From Erythroxylum novogranatense (Eukaryota; Streptophyta; Magnoliopsida; Malpighiales; Erythroxylaceae): a stretch of 64,000 nucleotides of DNA. The DNA is taken from NCBI GenBank assembly GCA_029891385.1, contig CM057228.1:65912523-65976522 (forward strand), given 5' to 3'. Under the pieces are notes generated by a model. That model was not told the DNA's origin, ran no database searches, and was given only the letters and a program-made list of their open reading frames with translations. Positions 13,331 through 25,459 of the stretch are shown in pieces (positions within the stretch are counted from its first letter, which is position 1; each line of letters begins with the position of its first letter). The translations under genes were made by a program, and so were the position numbers.

Positions 13331-14640
13331 TGTTCGGACGGTATATCTTCCTTTATTGGAAGAGATGGCCAAGCTTAAGATAAGCTTGAAGTAGGAGGAG
13401 TCGGATTGCCTTGTAGCCAACTTCTGAGTAAGACCAATACTCAAGGAGAAGGTTAGGGAATTGCAGGCTCAAGATGCATATTTGAGCAAGCTTCGAGATG
13501 AAATTCGAAACGGCAAGGTTTCTGAGATAGATGTGAAGGATGATGGGCTTATGACAGTGGGGAACAGGTTGTGTATTCCTGATTTGTAGGATGTTAAGGC
13601 TGAGATTATGGATGAGGCACACAATGCGCCTTATGCCATGCATCCAAGTAGCACCAGGATGTACAGGGATCTGAGAGAGCATTTTTGGTGAAAAGGCATG
13701 AAGAAAGATGTAGCAGAGTTTATCAGTAAATGTCTAGTGTGTCAGCAAGTCAAGGCTGAACACCAGGCACCTTCGGGTAAGTTGAGGCCATTGCCTATTC
13801 CGGAGTGGAAGTGGCAACGAGTGACGATGGACTTTTTGATGGGTTTGCCTAAGACCAGCAGGAGGCATGATGCCATATGGGTGATTGTGGATAGGTTGAC
13901 CAAGTCAGCCCACTTTTTGGCGATCAAACAAACTGATCCTTTGCATGTGTTAGCAAAGAAGTATATCGATGAGATAGTGAGATTGCATGGGATTCTGGAT
14001 TCGATTGTGTCTGATAGGGACCCTCGGTTTACTTCGAGATTTTGGGGTAGTTTGCAGGAAGCTTTGGGGACGAAGTTGAATTTTAGTACGACTTTTCACC
14101 CTCAGACGGATGGTCAATCTGAGAGGACCATTCGGACACTTGAGGGAATGCTTTGGGCTTGTGTGATGGATTTTCGAGGAGCTTGGGATGAGCATTTGTC
14201 GTTGGTCAAATTTGCTTATAACAATTCATACCATTCGAGCATTCAGATGGCTCCATATGAGGCATTGTATGGCAGGAGGTGTAGGACTCCGATCTGTTGG
14301 GATGAAGAAGGAGAGAGGCAATTGGAAGGACCAGAATTGATTCAGACGATAGTTGAGAAAGTCAATCTGGTTAAACAATGACTTAAGGCAGCACAGGATA
14401 GGATGAAGAGTTATGTTGATGCTCACCGAAAGGAGATGGAGTATGACGTCGGTGAGAAAGTGTTCCTTAAGACGTCTCATTGGAAAGGAGTGATGAGATT
14501 TGGCAAGCAGATTCACGATGTTTTCCATGTGTCTATGTTGAGAAGGTATAGATCGGATCCTTCTCACATCATTCAGACTAGTGAGGTTCAGTTGCGAGAT
14601 GATCTGAGTTATGAGGAGCAACCAGTGGAGATTTTGGATA
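13331..14640 (+). pseudogene. pol: J integrase, with five stops
   Basis: The integrase inserts element cDNA into chromosomes. An HHCC zinc-binding region (about 13610-13760, ending CLVCQQVKAEHQ) is followed by the DDE core: VTMDFLMGLP, VSDRDPRFTSRFW and PQTDGQSERTIRTLEGML, which supply the two aspartates and the glutamate. In-frame stops are at 13392, 13425, 13587, 13689 and 14379. After the core comes YGRRCRTPICWDE, typical of gypsy elements, then the GPY/F-like region, where about thirty residues are missing between RFGK (about 14505) and IHDVFHVSML. All catalytic residues are visible, but no continuous protein is possible. Confidence 0.94.
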
Positions 14641-14831
14641 CCAAGGACAAGGTTCTCAGGAACAAGATGGTACAGTTAGTCAAGATTCTGTGGAGGAATC
14701 ATTCAGTAGAGGAGGCTACTTGGGAGCCATTGGAAGCCATGCGGGAGAAGTATCCGCATCTCTTCGATGATTCAGGTAATAATTTCGAGGACGAAATTTC
14801 TTTTAAGAGGGGGAGAAATGTTGGACCCTGA
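14641..14831 (+). pseudogene. pol: J C-terminal chromodomain
   Basis: A short domain follows the integrase: KVLRNKMVQLVKILWRNHS, then VEEATWEPLEAMREKYPHLF. The W...EATWEP pattern is that of the chromodomain in chromoviral integrases, thought to steer insertion towards particular chromatin marks. The frame stays open through the polypurine tract and ends at 14829-14831, eleven to thirteen bases inside the 3' LTR, so the last residues (GRNVGP) are encoded by the tract and the LTR start. This domain is intact in itself. Confidence 0.9.
14805..14818 (+). other. Polypurine tract of J
   Basis: AAGAGGGGGAGAAA lies directly before the TG of the 3' LTR. It is the RNase H-resistant primer for second-strand synthesis. 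It also lies inside the open frame of the chromodomain. Confidence 0.95.
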
Positions 14832-15941
14832 ATTTTTTTATATGATGTTCTTAAGTATAAATTATGTTAATTAAGAGTTTATGATTTAAATTGATTTATT
14901 TGAGAGGATTATTGGATGATTAAGGTTTAATTGTGGTTAAGTGGAAATTAAGGGATAAAATGTGTGAGGGCATTTTAGGAAGATTTCTTAGGTTGAAATG
15001 GGTTTAGGCTTGTGAGAAGGGTAACTTAGTCTTTGTCCTTTTAGAATCAAGAGAAGGAAGATAGAAAGAGAGGAAAAGAGGAGGAAAGGAGAAAAAGAAA
15101 AGAGTGCGCCGTCGATGAAGGAAGAAGAAGAGAAGAGAGGGTTTTTCGATCTTTGAGATTTCCGACAGTTTGAAGCAATTTTCGGGTAAGTTTATCTGCA
15201 TCCCGTTGTTTTGTGGCTAGATTAAAACCTAAGATGGCTTGAATGTGTTAGAATCGAAGGTTTTAGGGTTTTAAGGCAAAAATGGTGAGATTTCTTGGGT
15301 TGATGCATTTGTGACTGATTTTGAGTTGTTATTGGGTTAGAAATGTAGTATAAGTCATGATCTAAGGTTTAGATGCGTTACATTTGAGTTTGGGTAAGGA
15401 TTGAAGTCGGAAAATGCAGGAAAATGGGGTTCGGAGTCACTGCTCCGACCCGCATGTCGCGACGTGCGCGAGAGTACGCCGTGGCGTGCTGAGAAAGATG
15501 GCACGCCGCGTGCACCAGGTGCACGTCATGGCTTGCACGAAGAGACGTGCATGATTGTCGACCTTGCAAGGCATCTGAAACTTCAAGCTAGTTAGGAGCC
15601 TTGTATTAAGTTAGTACTTTGGTTAGCCCGCCAGCATATCATCATGGAGTATACTTGTGTATTTTGGATTTTAAATTTTATTTCGTATTATGCTGCATTT
15701 GAGAATATTTGCTGAATTTCTCTTAATCTGTAATGGCATGAAACCCCTTAGTTTATGGGGTGTTGAATTCATAGATAGGATGCATGTGTAGAATGTATGT
15801 ATGAGTATATAAATATGTGTGTGAATCGAATTGTGTATTTGTATGGATGTTGTGATCGGGTCCGAAGGTATTTGGGCGCCCGACGCTGGCGCGACCCGAG
15901 GGGCCGCCTCGGGAATGGGGATCCGGGACCCGGGCCCAACA
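14819..15941 (+). repeat. 3' LTR of element J, internally deleted
   Basis: It matches the 5' LTR closely from TGTTGGACCC up to about 15528 and from about 15552 to the terminal GGGCCCAACA, but lacks the 1-kb middle (about 8618-9657 of the 5' LTR). The junction holds roughly 23 bp (ATGGCTTGCACG...) that are not at either break in the 5' LTR. The lost part includes the anchor, the conserved 20-nt block and the hairpin region. The remaining parts differ from the 5' LTR by a few substitutions per hundred bases, as judged by eye. Confidence 0.93.
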
Positions 15942-15946
15942 TTTAC

Positions 15947-18900
15947 ACCAACACTATTTTATAAACAATTCTAAAGCATTCGGAAATCTTAATTTTTCAA
16001 ACACTTTCATTCCGAAAGTATTCGGAAATAATAAAATTTTCAAATATTTTCATAAACAACAATTTATAATTAATTTCGAAATTATTTGGAAATCATAAAT
16101 TTTCAAACATTTTCATAAACCATATTTTCTAAACAATTTTAAAAGCATTTTCGGGAATCAAAATCTTCCAAATATATTCGGAAATCATAATTTTTCAAGC
16201 CTTTACATAAACTATATTTTATAAACACTTTCAAAAATCTTCGAAAATCATACTTTTTTTTCAAACCTTTACATAAACGATATTTTTATAACAATTTTGA
16301 AAGCTTTCGGAAATCATAGTTATTCAACACTTTCATAACCAATAGTTTTATAAAATTTTAAAGCATTAACTTTCATCATTCAAACCAAAAAATGTCTCAA
16401 TTATCAACTATCAAAGAATGCAACATTTGTCAAAAGTTAACAATTCATTTATTAATTTCAGAAATTCTATCAATTTATCAAAATCATACGAAAACAATAA
16501 CAATTCGAAAATAGTTTCTTTCTTGATTTTCCGAAAATATAAACACTAAACTTCCAAAACTTTTGTTTCTTCTAGATCTTTCAAAAACAACCAAACAATC
16601 ATTTAATTTCATCAAAATAGTCAAAACAATATTTTTCGAAAACAATAATTAAAAATCCATTCACTTTCTTAATTCCTCAAGAACACACACAAAGCTTATA
16701 ATTTGAAATATAAATACATTACCCACCTCGAATCCTTGCTAGGAGCTTGTCCAAAGCAGCAAGTCTCCAAGTCTTTCTTCTTTCCTCAATTCTAAAATTA
16801 CCTAAGCCATAATCATCCAAAATTAACATCATAATTAACATAATCCTTAAAATTGACTGTAGGAAATCTATAAGTATCATAATTCCAAGCTCTCTATAGC
16901 AATAATTTCGAAAATTCCCAAATCACAAAATTGGGCATAACCCTAATCATCCAAAAGTAAGCATAATTATAGCATAATCTCTTCAATTCAACTTAGAAAA
17001 CTCAATCCCATAACATCCTTAACCTATCTAAACCAAAAACTCATCAAAAGCTTCAAAATCAAAAACTTCTCTCTCTTACCTTTTTCTCCTCCATTTTCGG
17101 TATTTATAGGCTCCAAAGGAAACTTCCATGCTCTTCCCTCCTTTCCTCCTGAAGCAAGATCGAAAACCCCTAAGCAATCCATGGAAAAACCGAAACTTTC
17201 ACTTTCCTTCTTCTTCTCCTCCATCGCCGACCATCTCTCTTCTCTCTTTCTCTCTTTTTCTCTTCGTTTCTTTTCTTTTTATTTTGTTAAGTATCGTGAC
17301 TTTGCTGCTTCTAAAAACGACAGCAGCACATGCTCCTTCATTTAATGAGCAAAATGACTATTATGCCCTTCATTTAGCCTTTAAAAACTGACATTTTGCA
17401 TCCAGAATTTGATCAGGAAAATGACATAATTTGGCATAACTTTCTTCTAGAAAAATGTTCCCCTATGTCTCATCTTTAAAATGACACCAAAAACGCTCAA
17501 ATCGGTTAAGAAACGAAGGAGTTATGGCCAAAATACGCGTTCAGCTCTTACTAATCCGAGACTGAACATTAATCCAACTTCAATCCAGAATTTGAAAATC
17601 TTAGGGACTAAATTGGAATTCGATCCCTTCACATGATTTGTAGCCCCATTTCTCAATTTTATTTTTCCTCAAGAATCAACTCAATCGGATCTCTACATCT
17701 CTCTAATTTCTGAAAATACTGAACCATGTTTAGAAAATTGTCTAACTCATAACCTTTAACCAACCCTCTCACTTTGGTTCAATCAATCTCTTTTCATTTA
17801 ATCTCCTAAAAATCATAATTTCCCATGAAATATTAGCTAAATGTCTTAGGAATCCAACGCTTCAAAAATTGAATCAATCGGATGTCGGACGAAGGAATTA
17901 TAAGCAAAAGATTGCGAAAAGGTCGGATTAAAAACAAAAGAACAGAACTTCAATCTATTGATAAAACCGAATTTTTCAAAAATCATAACTCTTGATCCTG
18001 AACTCCAAATTTGACAAATTTGGTGTCTATGGAAAGATAAAAGGAAGCTATACAACTTCCTTGATGAAATCAAAAATCAATTTCATCTCTAAAGGGGTCA
18101 AAAACCTAGTTAAAGTTACTGCCTTGTTAAACATCACCTAAACAAACTCCAAACTTTCAACATTCATATCTTCCAATTCTCACATCCAAATATTGCATGC
18201 TTTATAGCGTCGGAAAGATTGATAGACAAGCTACAACTTTCATGTAGACCACTTTCTCCAATTCAGACTAAATCCTCACGACGAGTGGCCTCAAAGCATA
18301 GAACACACAAATCTATACTTAATAGCATTTTAAAAAACAAAGCAAAAGAACCTTATCTTCGGAAAATCATATCTTCCACTCCCGATATCGAAAAATTGCA
18401 TACTTTATGGCGTCAAAAATATTGACATACAAGCTACAACTTTCATTAAGGCCACCTTCTCTAATTTAGACCACAACCTTACGACGATTTGCCTCAAAAC
18501 ATAGCATACGCAAACTTACCCTATGAACATTTTCAAAACACAAAGCAAAATACACTAACTTAAAAAAATCATAACTTTCACTCCGGATATCGAAAAATAT
18601 CAAACTTTATGGCTACAGAAAGCTCTCGACAGAAGCTACAAGTCTCAAGACGATCATTTCCTCAAATTTGACCTAAATCAAAAAGTCAACTTTTACTCCA
18701 AAAAGTCAAACTTTCATAATTTTATTTCTAAATTTTCACTTCCATTTTAAATCAACTCATTCTCTAACACTTTCATAACCCAAACAAATTTACTCAAATA
18801 TCAAAGTCATCAAAACTAATCGATTTTTTTCTCATTAAATTTGTTTCTTAAATTCATCAAATTTTCTTAAATTCATAAATTTTTTCACCAATTTCTTTCT

Positions 18901-18954
18901 CATTTAAATTTATTTTAATATTTCTAATTTTTACCAAAAGTTCGGGATCCAACA
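15947..18954 (-). repeat. Solo LTR H, right segment
   Basis: This continues H after the right TTTAC copy. In minus-strand sense it is the LTR start (TGTTGGATCCCG...). It holds an AT-rich part (15950-16700), a segment ACCCACCTCGAATCCTTGC (about 16721) shared with I, a pyrimidine-rich stretch (17190-17290), the anchor (17871-17910) and four imperfect modules starting near 17986, 18166, 18365 and 18567. Each module has the pattern CATAACTT...GAAAGAT...CTACAACTTTCAT. No coding capacity is recognisable. Confidence 0.8.
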
Positions 18955-19494
18955 TATTGGGCTTCATAATCACAAGCCCAATAAAAATTGGCCCATATTG
19001 ATAAGAGATAATTTTTTTACTAGACTTCAAATTTATTTAACTAAATCTTTTATCGGGCTTCTTTATTATCTTTATTTAGAATCAAATGTGATTTTCTTAA
19101 ACTTAATTTTATAAAACTTATAATTAATAATTGCCTAATAGGAATTTTTAAAATTCTAACATTCTACCTTTTAGACAAATATTAATTACAACAATTGTAA
19201 TGAAAATAAGAAATTGTAAAAGTGGTTAAAAATCAATGTAACCACTTTTGAAACATTTAATCTAAAGATAACGAAAGTCCAAATGCAGTCCCAAAAGGAT
19301 TTTGATACCAAAAAATATCAAATGCATTGTCATTTATAACACAAATATATATGTATGTATATGTATACATATATATATGTATGTATATATATATGCATAT
19401 ATATATGCATGTATACATGCATATATATATACATGCATATATGTATGTATATGTATATCTATACATACATGCATATATATATGCATACCACATA
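18955..19494. other. AT-rich spacer with an ATGTATAC-type microsatellite
   Basis: After the H target duplication there are about 370 bp of AT-rich DNA with nothing recognisable. A compound TATG/TATA/CATA microsatellite follows from about 19346 to 19490. Open frames across it, rich in tyrosine, isoleucine, cysteine and methionine, are products of the repeat and not genes. Confidence 0.75.
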
Positions 19495-22235
19495 TGTAGC
19501 ACCCCACTCCCGCAACACCCGAACCCGATATCGTGGGTGATATCCGAGTCCGTGCCTCACGAGAGTGGTATGCTAGAGTACTCGAATACCGTCAAACATT
19601 CAATATAAATTTTTTAAAAAAACATTTTAGGTCATCATAATACAGTCACAGTATTTAGCCATTGAATGTACAAAAATCCATAACCACATTGGGCTCAATT
19701 TTATTCATAAACATTTCAGTGATCACATTACAATCAATAAAATTACAATAGCCCATATTCCCAATCCCTCGGACCTTTGGTCTGGGATTTCAGTCATACA
19801 CAATTCACACAAGCCCACCATTATTATCCTTAGAGTTATAAGTATAGAACTTTAAACAATTGAAATATTGAGGAACTATCTAGGTTACTCACCTGTACTT
19901 CTGAGCTAATACCTGGAAGTCTCAGTAACGTCAGTGGATCGACGCTCCAAATGTGCCTCTATAATAGTGCAATTGCATACACATTACCGAATGTACAGGC
20001 ATAACTATTTAAAGATGCACTTGTATCAATGAAAATGTGTATAATGCATGTTCGTGACATTCTCGGTATCCTTTCATAAATCACACTGTAAAAATGTTCC
20101 CCTATATCTAAAGAAACCATAGACACTAAAATCGCTCAATTCGGACGTCAAAAGGTCCAAAAATCGCTACCCGATCCCTCACTTTCACCTAACCACTCTC
20201 CGTCAATTTCGCCTTTAAAAATTCCCACTTTTACATAGAAATGAAATTAAATGATTCACGAATCCGATGCCTTGAGAATCAGGTCAATCGGAGGTCGGAT
20301 GGACAAGTTATAAGCAAAAGAAGAAAAATATATGATCCTAGTCGACTTGCTTGAGAATCCTAGTCGACTTATGCTACTGTGTATGTTCTAGTCGACTTAT
20401 CTGAGGGTGCAAGTCGACTTATGCTACTACAATGGCAGTTCTGGACAAACGTCCACCAACATTCCAACTTTCACAATTCATAACTCCTTGCTCCGAATTC
20501 CAAATTGGATAAACTTGGTATCTATTTTATAGAAAAAAGAGAGCTCTACAAGTTTCATGAAGGACACAAAAACTAATTTTACCTCTAAGGGTGTCACAAA
20601 TACACTCAAAGTTACTGCCTTCACAATGCCCCTCAAAACAGTGCAACATTTTGTCAAAACAGTGCAACATTTTATAAAATCCATAACTTCTCATTCCCTT
20701 TGCTAAAAATTACAAGATTTATTCCAAAAGAAAGATAAGAATGTGACCTAAAACTTTCATGAACAACATGAAATTAAATTCAATTTCTAAGTAGGTCAAA
20801 CAATTCAATGAATGGTTCTGCCCACTGAAACCACCTGAACTGAACAGCAATTTTTCAAAAAGCATAACTTCTTCCAAAAATGTCAGAAAATTGCATACTT
20901 TATACCTATGAAAAGATCAAACAGAATACTACACTTCTCATGAAGGGATTAACTGTCAAATCCACCTATAACAAACTCAAAAATGTCATTCAAGTGGCTG
21001 CCATGATCACTAGTCAATGACCTAACTTAAGTCAAATCTTTGAAAATTCATAAATCCCAATTATGATATCCAAAAATAATATAGTATATCTAATTTTCAA
21101 GTTAATTACTTTCTCTATAACTTTCTAGAAGATCACTTGAGCCAATTCAAATCACAGAAATCTCTAAATTTGCTTCCAATCATAATACTCACAAAACCTA
21201 CACTTATAGCTAGGTTTCACCCAAAATGCACATAACCAGTCAATAATTAACAATTCATAACTCCCAACGTACATATCGGAAAATTGCAAAATTAGTGGAA
21301 ATGGAAAGCTAACAGGATAGGCTTCAACTTTCATTAAGACCATTTTCACCAATTCCTCCTAAATCAATCTAGAAAAATCATCAAAGTTTCAGGTCATCTA
21401 ATTCGGTTACTGTTCATGCAGCCAGTATAGTTCACTTTCAAGGCAGAAATTCAACATCTTCAAGTTACAATTAGACAACACCTATTTCACAAGAAATTGA
21501 AGCCAAACATATAAAGTTTAATTTAGCATAAACCTCACCTCATTTGCGTAACCACACAATTAGTTATGGCAAAAACATGAAACCATGATCAATTTGCAAT
21601 TTCCAGCTTTGCTCCTAAACTTATATTCTATCACTTCCAATGCCAATTACACATCAACAAGCATCCAATTGAGGCAAGAATTCAGCCACTAGGTCACCAA
21701 GACCTTAGCCTAAGCACCTAGCCTTAAAAATGGCAGCATACCACACACACAATTATCATCCCTAAGTTTCCATTCATCAAGCATCACAAAACCAACCCAA
21801 ACATCTTAATCATTTATCTTTTTCTAATCATAAACCAAATCAAGGAAGTAACCTACCCATAAAATCAAACCCTAAGCTTTATGAAATTAATACGTAATAC
21901 ATCTTAATTCATGCACAATAATTCCCATTTAATGCATCTAACTACCAATTCATTCATTAAATGCATAATTAAAGCTTAAAACAACAACTTACCTAATCAA
22001 GTTCTTCAGTGTTCCAATTCTTCTCCTAATACACCAATCCTCTACTTTTCCACACCATACATGAACATCATCATGCCAAAAGAGAAAGGAGTGTATGCTT
22101 GGCCCTTTTTAGAAAGAACAAAGTGGGAGGAAGAGCCAAACACTAGGAAACTTAAAGAACATCAAATGGAGAAGAAGGAAGAGTGAAGTTTCGTATGAAG
22201 GAGGATATAAGCCAACAAATGATCATTTTCTACCA
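19495..22235 (-). repeat. E1: partial LTR of the D family, minus sense
   Basis: It begins TGTAGCACCCCACTCCC, the same terminus as the LTRs of D, with the CCCGATATC and GTGATATCCGAG wording close by. Interior blocks follow the D order: a GGTTACTCACCTGTACTTC segment (about 19883), the anchor (20277-20325), a slot with four AGTCGACTT copies (about 20338-20425), then modules with GAAAGATAA and CAACTTTCAT. It lacks the other LTR end (GGGATGTTACA). It stops near 22235, where plus-sense sequence begins. The preceding bases are in a microsatellite, so no target duplication can be judged. Confidence 0.75.
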
Positions 22236-22275
22236 TAATGAACCATTGACTGAGAATTTCGAGAACGGAATTTTT

Positions 22276-22291
22276 ATTAGGAGGGGGGAGT
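22276..22291 (+). other. Polypurine tract of a D-family element, plus sense
   Basis: ATTAGGAGGGGGGAGT lies immediately before TGTAACATCCCACC. The preceding wording GAATTTCGAGAACGGAATTTTT resembles the 3' end of gypsy internal regions, and the mirror image occurs next to the left LTR of D at 35095-35110. It shows that the next LTR piece reads on the plus strand. Confidence 0.8.
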
Positions 22292-23040
22292 TGTAACATC
22301 CCACCCCCATTGAAAGGGTAAAATAGTAATTTGGAAAGGGGTCGAGAGTGTTTAGTATTGGGTTGCAACATTTATGCATATCATTGCACGTGTATATTGA
22401 AATTGCACATGAACTTGACTGTACATGCATTCATGACATTTCCCGATATTTGTGCCTAAATGGGATTTTATTTTGGAAAATGTGGTTTATGGGCTTAAAA
22501 ATTTAATTGGAGTGGATTGTTATGTGTTTTATATTTTTCAGGAAATTTTAGGAATTTTTCTGGACTTTTCCGGAGAAAATTTCCGGACCGAAAAAAATTA
22601 CCAAGTGATGAACCGGTTGATTTTCGGTAGTGAAAATTGCTGTCCAATGGCACTACAATGTTGGATATATTATTTTCGATAGAGAATTAGGGCCATTAGA
22701 ATTGAATGGGTCAAATTTCATTAGGGTTTCTTGATAAATCCTATTACATGTTTTGTCTTATCCTTCTTTTGTCCTTTTCTTCTAAATGGACAAGTGTCCT
22801 ACACCATTGATTGGTTTTGTCTTATGCACACCTATTGATCACGGCAATTTCAACTTTAAAGAAGGAAAAACATCATTTGTTGGCTTATATCCTCCTTCAT
22901 ATGAAACTTCACTCTTCCTTCTTCTCTAACTCATTTATCCTTCATATCTCATTGACTCTTATTTCAGATTCATCTCCCCTTTGCCAATTCCCTATTCTGT
23001 AGTGTTCATGCACTCAATTCGTATATTCATTTTATTATCT
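22292..23040 (+). repeat. E2: start of a D-family LTR, plus sense
   Basis: It starts TGTAACATCCCACCCCCATTG and shows, in reverse, the features found at the right end of the D LTRs: ATGCATTCATGACATTTCC (about 22426), a CCGGA-rich patch (22560-22620) and the TTGGTTTTGTCTTA segment (about 22810). Near 22850-22930 it is the reverse complement of E1 at about 22165-22235. It fades into a TA microsatellite at 23040-23056, so the LTR is truncated. Confidence 0.7.
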
Positions 23041-23179
23041 TATATATATATATAATGTACTATCGTAATATATGAAATATGTCAACCATTTGAATCTTAT
23101 TGGCTCTACCTTGATGTGACCTTCTTATCATCTAGACATATAGCAAAATTTGAATCTTTATAACCAAGATTCAAATGTT

Positions 23180-25459
23180 GACTTTCCTAAATGTCAATAT
23201 ATGTTCCTTAGTTCCTTTAAAATATCCCAAAACTCATTTAACTACATCACAATGGTTTATGCCTAGGTTAGCTAGATACCAAAGCAATCCAACAATGAAT
23301 GCAATGTCTGGTCTGATGCACACTTGGGTATACATCAAGCTACCATCCACACTAAAATAAGGAACATTTTTATAGCCTTTTTGTGTCTCTTTGTATCATC
23401 ATTTAGAAATTTTTGTAAAGATAATGTGTCACTATAAGAGATTCATGTTGCAACAGATCTACAATCAATTGTATTAAAACATTGTAGCACTAGTTCAATG
23501 TATACACTCTATGAGAGGCCTAAAAAGTTTTGAGATTTTTTCTGATGAATCTGAATACTTAAGATAAAAGATGCTTTAACAAGATCCTTCATATCAAAAT
23601 GCTTGACCAAAAGATGTTTAACCTCATACAGTATCGTCAAGTCATTTAATGCAAACAAGATATCATCCAAATATAAAAGTAGAAAGATAACCCGCTCCTC
23701 GTTACCTTATGATACAAGCATATTTTAACTTTATTTTCTGCAAAACCAAATGAGGTAACAACCTTGTAAAACTCTAGGTACCATTATCTAAAAGCCTATC
23801 TTAATTTACAAACATATCATCATTTTTCTTGATCCTAAAATTCTTTAGGCTGTTCTATATGGACCTTCTCATAAAAGTCTTCATCAGGAAAGTGGTCTTA
23901 ATGTCTATAGGATGTAGCTCTAAATCATAATGAGCTATAATTAACATAATCACTCTAAATATATCCTCTGAGGATACAAGGGAAATGATGACATTAAAGT
24001 CAATATCATCCATTTGAGTGAATCCTCTAGCAACTAATCATACTTTAAATTGCTCAACTTTACCTTAGGACTCCTTCTTAGTCTTATAAGTCAATTTACA
24101 ACTAACATGCTTATAGTTATGAAAGTAAATCCATAAGGTCCCATACCTGATTGTGCTTTATAAACTACATCTCGTCTCTTAGAGGTCAGGATATCTTACA
24201 AAGTAACAATGAGTAGAACGAGAATATAGCTTATCTTCATAAGGATTATATAAGTGTACCTTGCGGGCTAACCCCCATCCACAAGGATGAGTGAGGCTAG
24301 GTATCCACCCTTTCCATATTTCAAAAGGCAGTTTTGGAACTGATTTTCTTAGGACCCTATTAAGTATGTATAAGGCAGTGCTTATAGCTTTGTCCTAAAG
24401 GTAATTTGGTAAGTTAGTCCTACTTTCTATTGATTTCTTTATATCATTTAAGGTGCAATAATGCCTTTCAACCACACCATTGTACTCATGACTACCTAGC
24501 ATAATAAATTAAGCTACTATTCCAAATGATTATATGTATTTGACAACCAATCTTTTTTTTGGTCCAAAAACCCCCATGTATACCATAATACTCTCATCCA
24601 CTCTCTAATCTGACAATTTTGATAGATTTTCTCAGTTGGTTCTCAACATAAGTCTTAAAGATCTTGAATTTATCAAGAACTTCATAATTTTATTTATTTA
24701 AGAAAATGTAACCATATAGGAATAATCATTAATAAATGTCATAAAGTATCTTAAATTACACATTATAGCTATATAAAGGACACAAATGCCCGTATGTATG
24801 AGTTATAATAGGTCAGAAGTATGAGTTGACCCCTTTTTCTTATTTTGGTTAACTTTTTCCTGCAAAAATCAATGTGTGTTCCCAAATCATCATGATATAA
24901 AGTTAGAAGAATGTTATTTGTTACCAATATCTTAACTTTATCTTTGGAAATGTGGCACAACCTCTTTTGCAACAATATGTATAACTTTTCCTTTATTAGG
25001 AGTCTCTTTTAGGTAATCTATTTGACAATATGTGAAGCATATATCTTATTAGAGAATAAGACACATTCTATATAAGCCATATGATAAGAAGGCAATACTA
25101 ATAGGTTTTGCATTGAAAGATAACCTTATAAACCAAAATTTTGATTATAAAGCCATAACCTTCTTTATCCAAATAGATACAACAAACAAATTTTGTCTAA
25201 AATATAGTATAAAAAAGGTGTCGTATATTACAAGTTTGAACCTTGTAGCAAGATTTAAACAAACATCCCTTACAAAGACTACATCAATTTTTTCTTTACT
25301 CTCCACTATCAATTTTTTCTCCTCTCTATTCTCAACTTTCTCTTTTGTATAAGTCCACACATTGTGAAAGCAACATGATTAGAGGCTCCACTATCTAGCC
25401 ACCAAGAACTTGATGGAGCTATAACAACACTAGATTCATGTATCATATAAGCTAATGAG
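23180..25459 (-). pseudogene. pol: F: decayed Ty1/copia pol
   Basis: Read on the minus strand from 25459 to 23180, the copia order is visible. A protease-type WWLDSGASNHV motif lies at about 25375-25405. An integrase C-terminal half has HEYNGVVERHYCTL (about 24425-24500) and AYILNR-like wording. The reverse-transcriptase fingers (about 23900-24120, DLELHPIDIKTTF) and the active site YLDD (23662-23673) follow, then RPDIAFIVGLLWYLANLG near 23260-23330. Frames change often and stops are common. No LTR was found for it on the left. It is interrupted on the right by the A/B copia at 25460, so its protease and gag side may continue beyond this window. Confidence 0.82.

Larger units (their letters stand above)
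7912..15941 (+). mobile_element. Element J: nearly complete chromovirus (Ty3/gypsy, chromodomain-bearing)
   Basis: This is an LTR retrotransposon inserted in H with perfect TSD TTTAC at 7907-7911 and 15942-15946. The order is 5' LTR, primer-binding site, gag, protease, reverse transcriptase, RNase H, integrase, C-terminal chromodomain, polypurine tract, 3' LTR. That order and the chromodomain define a chromovirus; the long LTRs and protein wording suggest the Tekay/Del branch, which I infer without a tree. The coding region has eight in-frame stops, one frame change and at least three short gaps, so it cannot make functional protein. The LTRs differ in length (2138 and 1123 bp) because of an internal loss of about 1 kb in the 3' copy. 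Confidence 0.96.
5679..18954 (-). mobile_element. Element H: chromovirus-type solo LTR, split by element J
   Basis: The outer ends are TGTTGGGACTCG at 5679 and GGGATCCAACA ending at 18954. Perfect 5-bp target duplications TATTG lie at 5674-5678 and 18955-18959. Removing nested J and one TTTAC copy leaves about 5.24 kb. I see no gag, pol, primer-binding site or polypurine tract of its own, so a solo LTR left by LTR-LTR recombination is the simplest reading. Landmarks shared with I and J (the GCGGGCAGCCGGGAGAAGGC block and the GTGAGCT hairpin) are in the reverse sense relative to J, so H lies on the minus strand. Its inner half (5679-7911) includes an unusual purine- and CG-rich stretch at 5700-5960. 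Confidence 0.85.

Noticed and set aside
19257..19608. Overlapping open frames on both strands rich in tyrosine, isoleucine and cysteine
   Set aside because: They are translations of an alternating TATG/CATA microsatellite.
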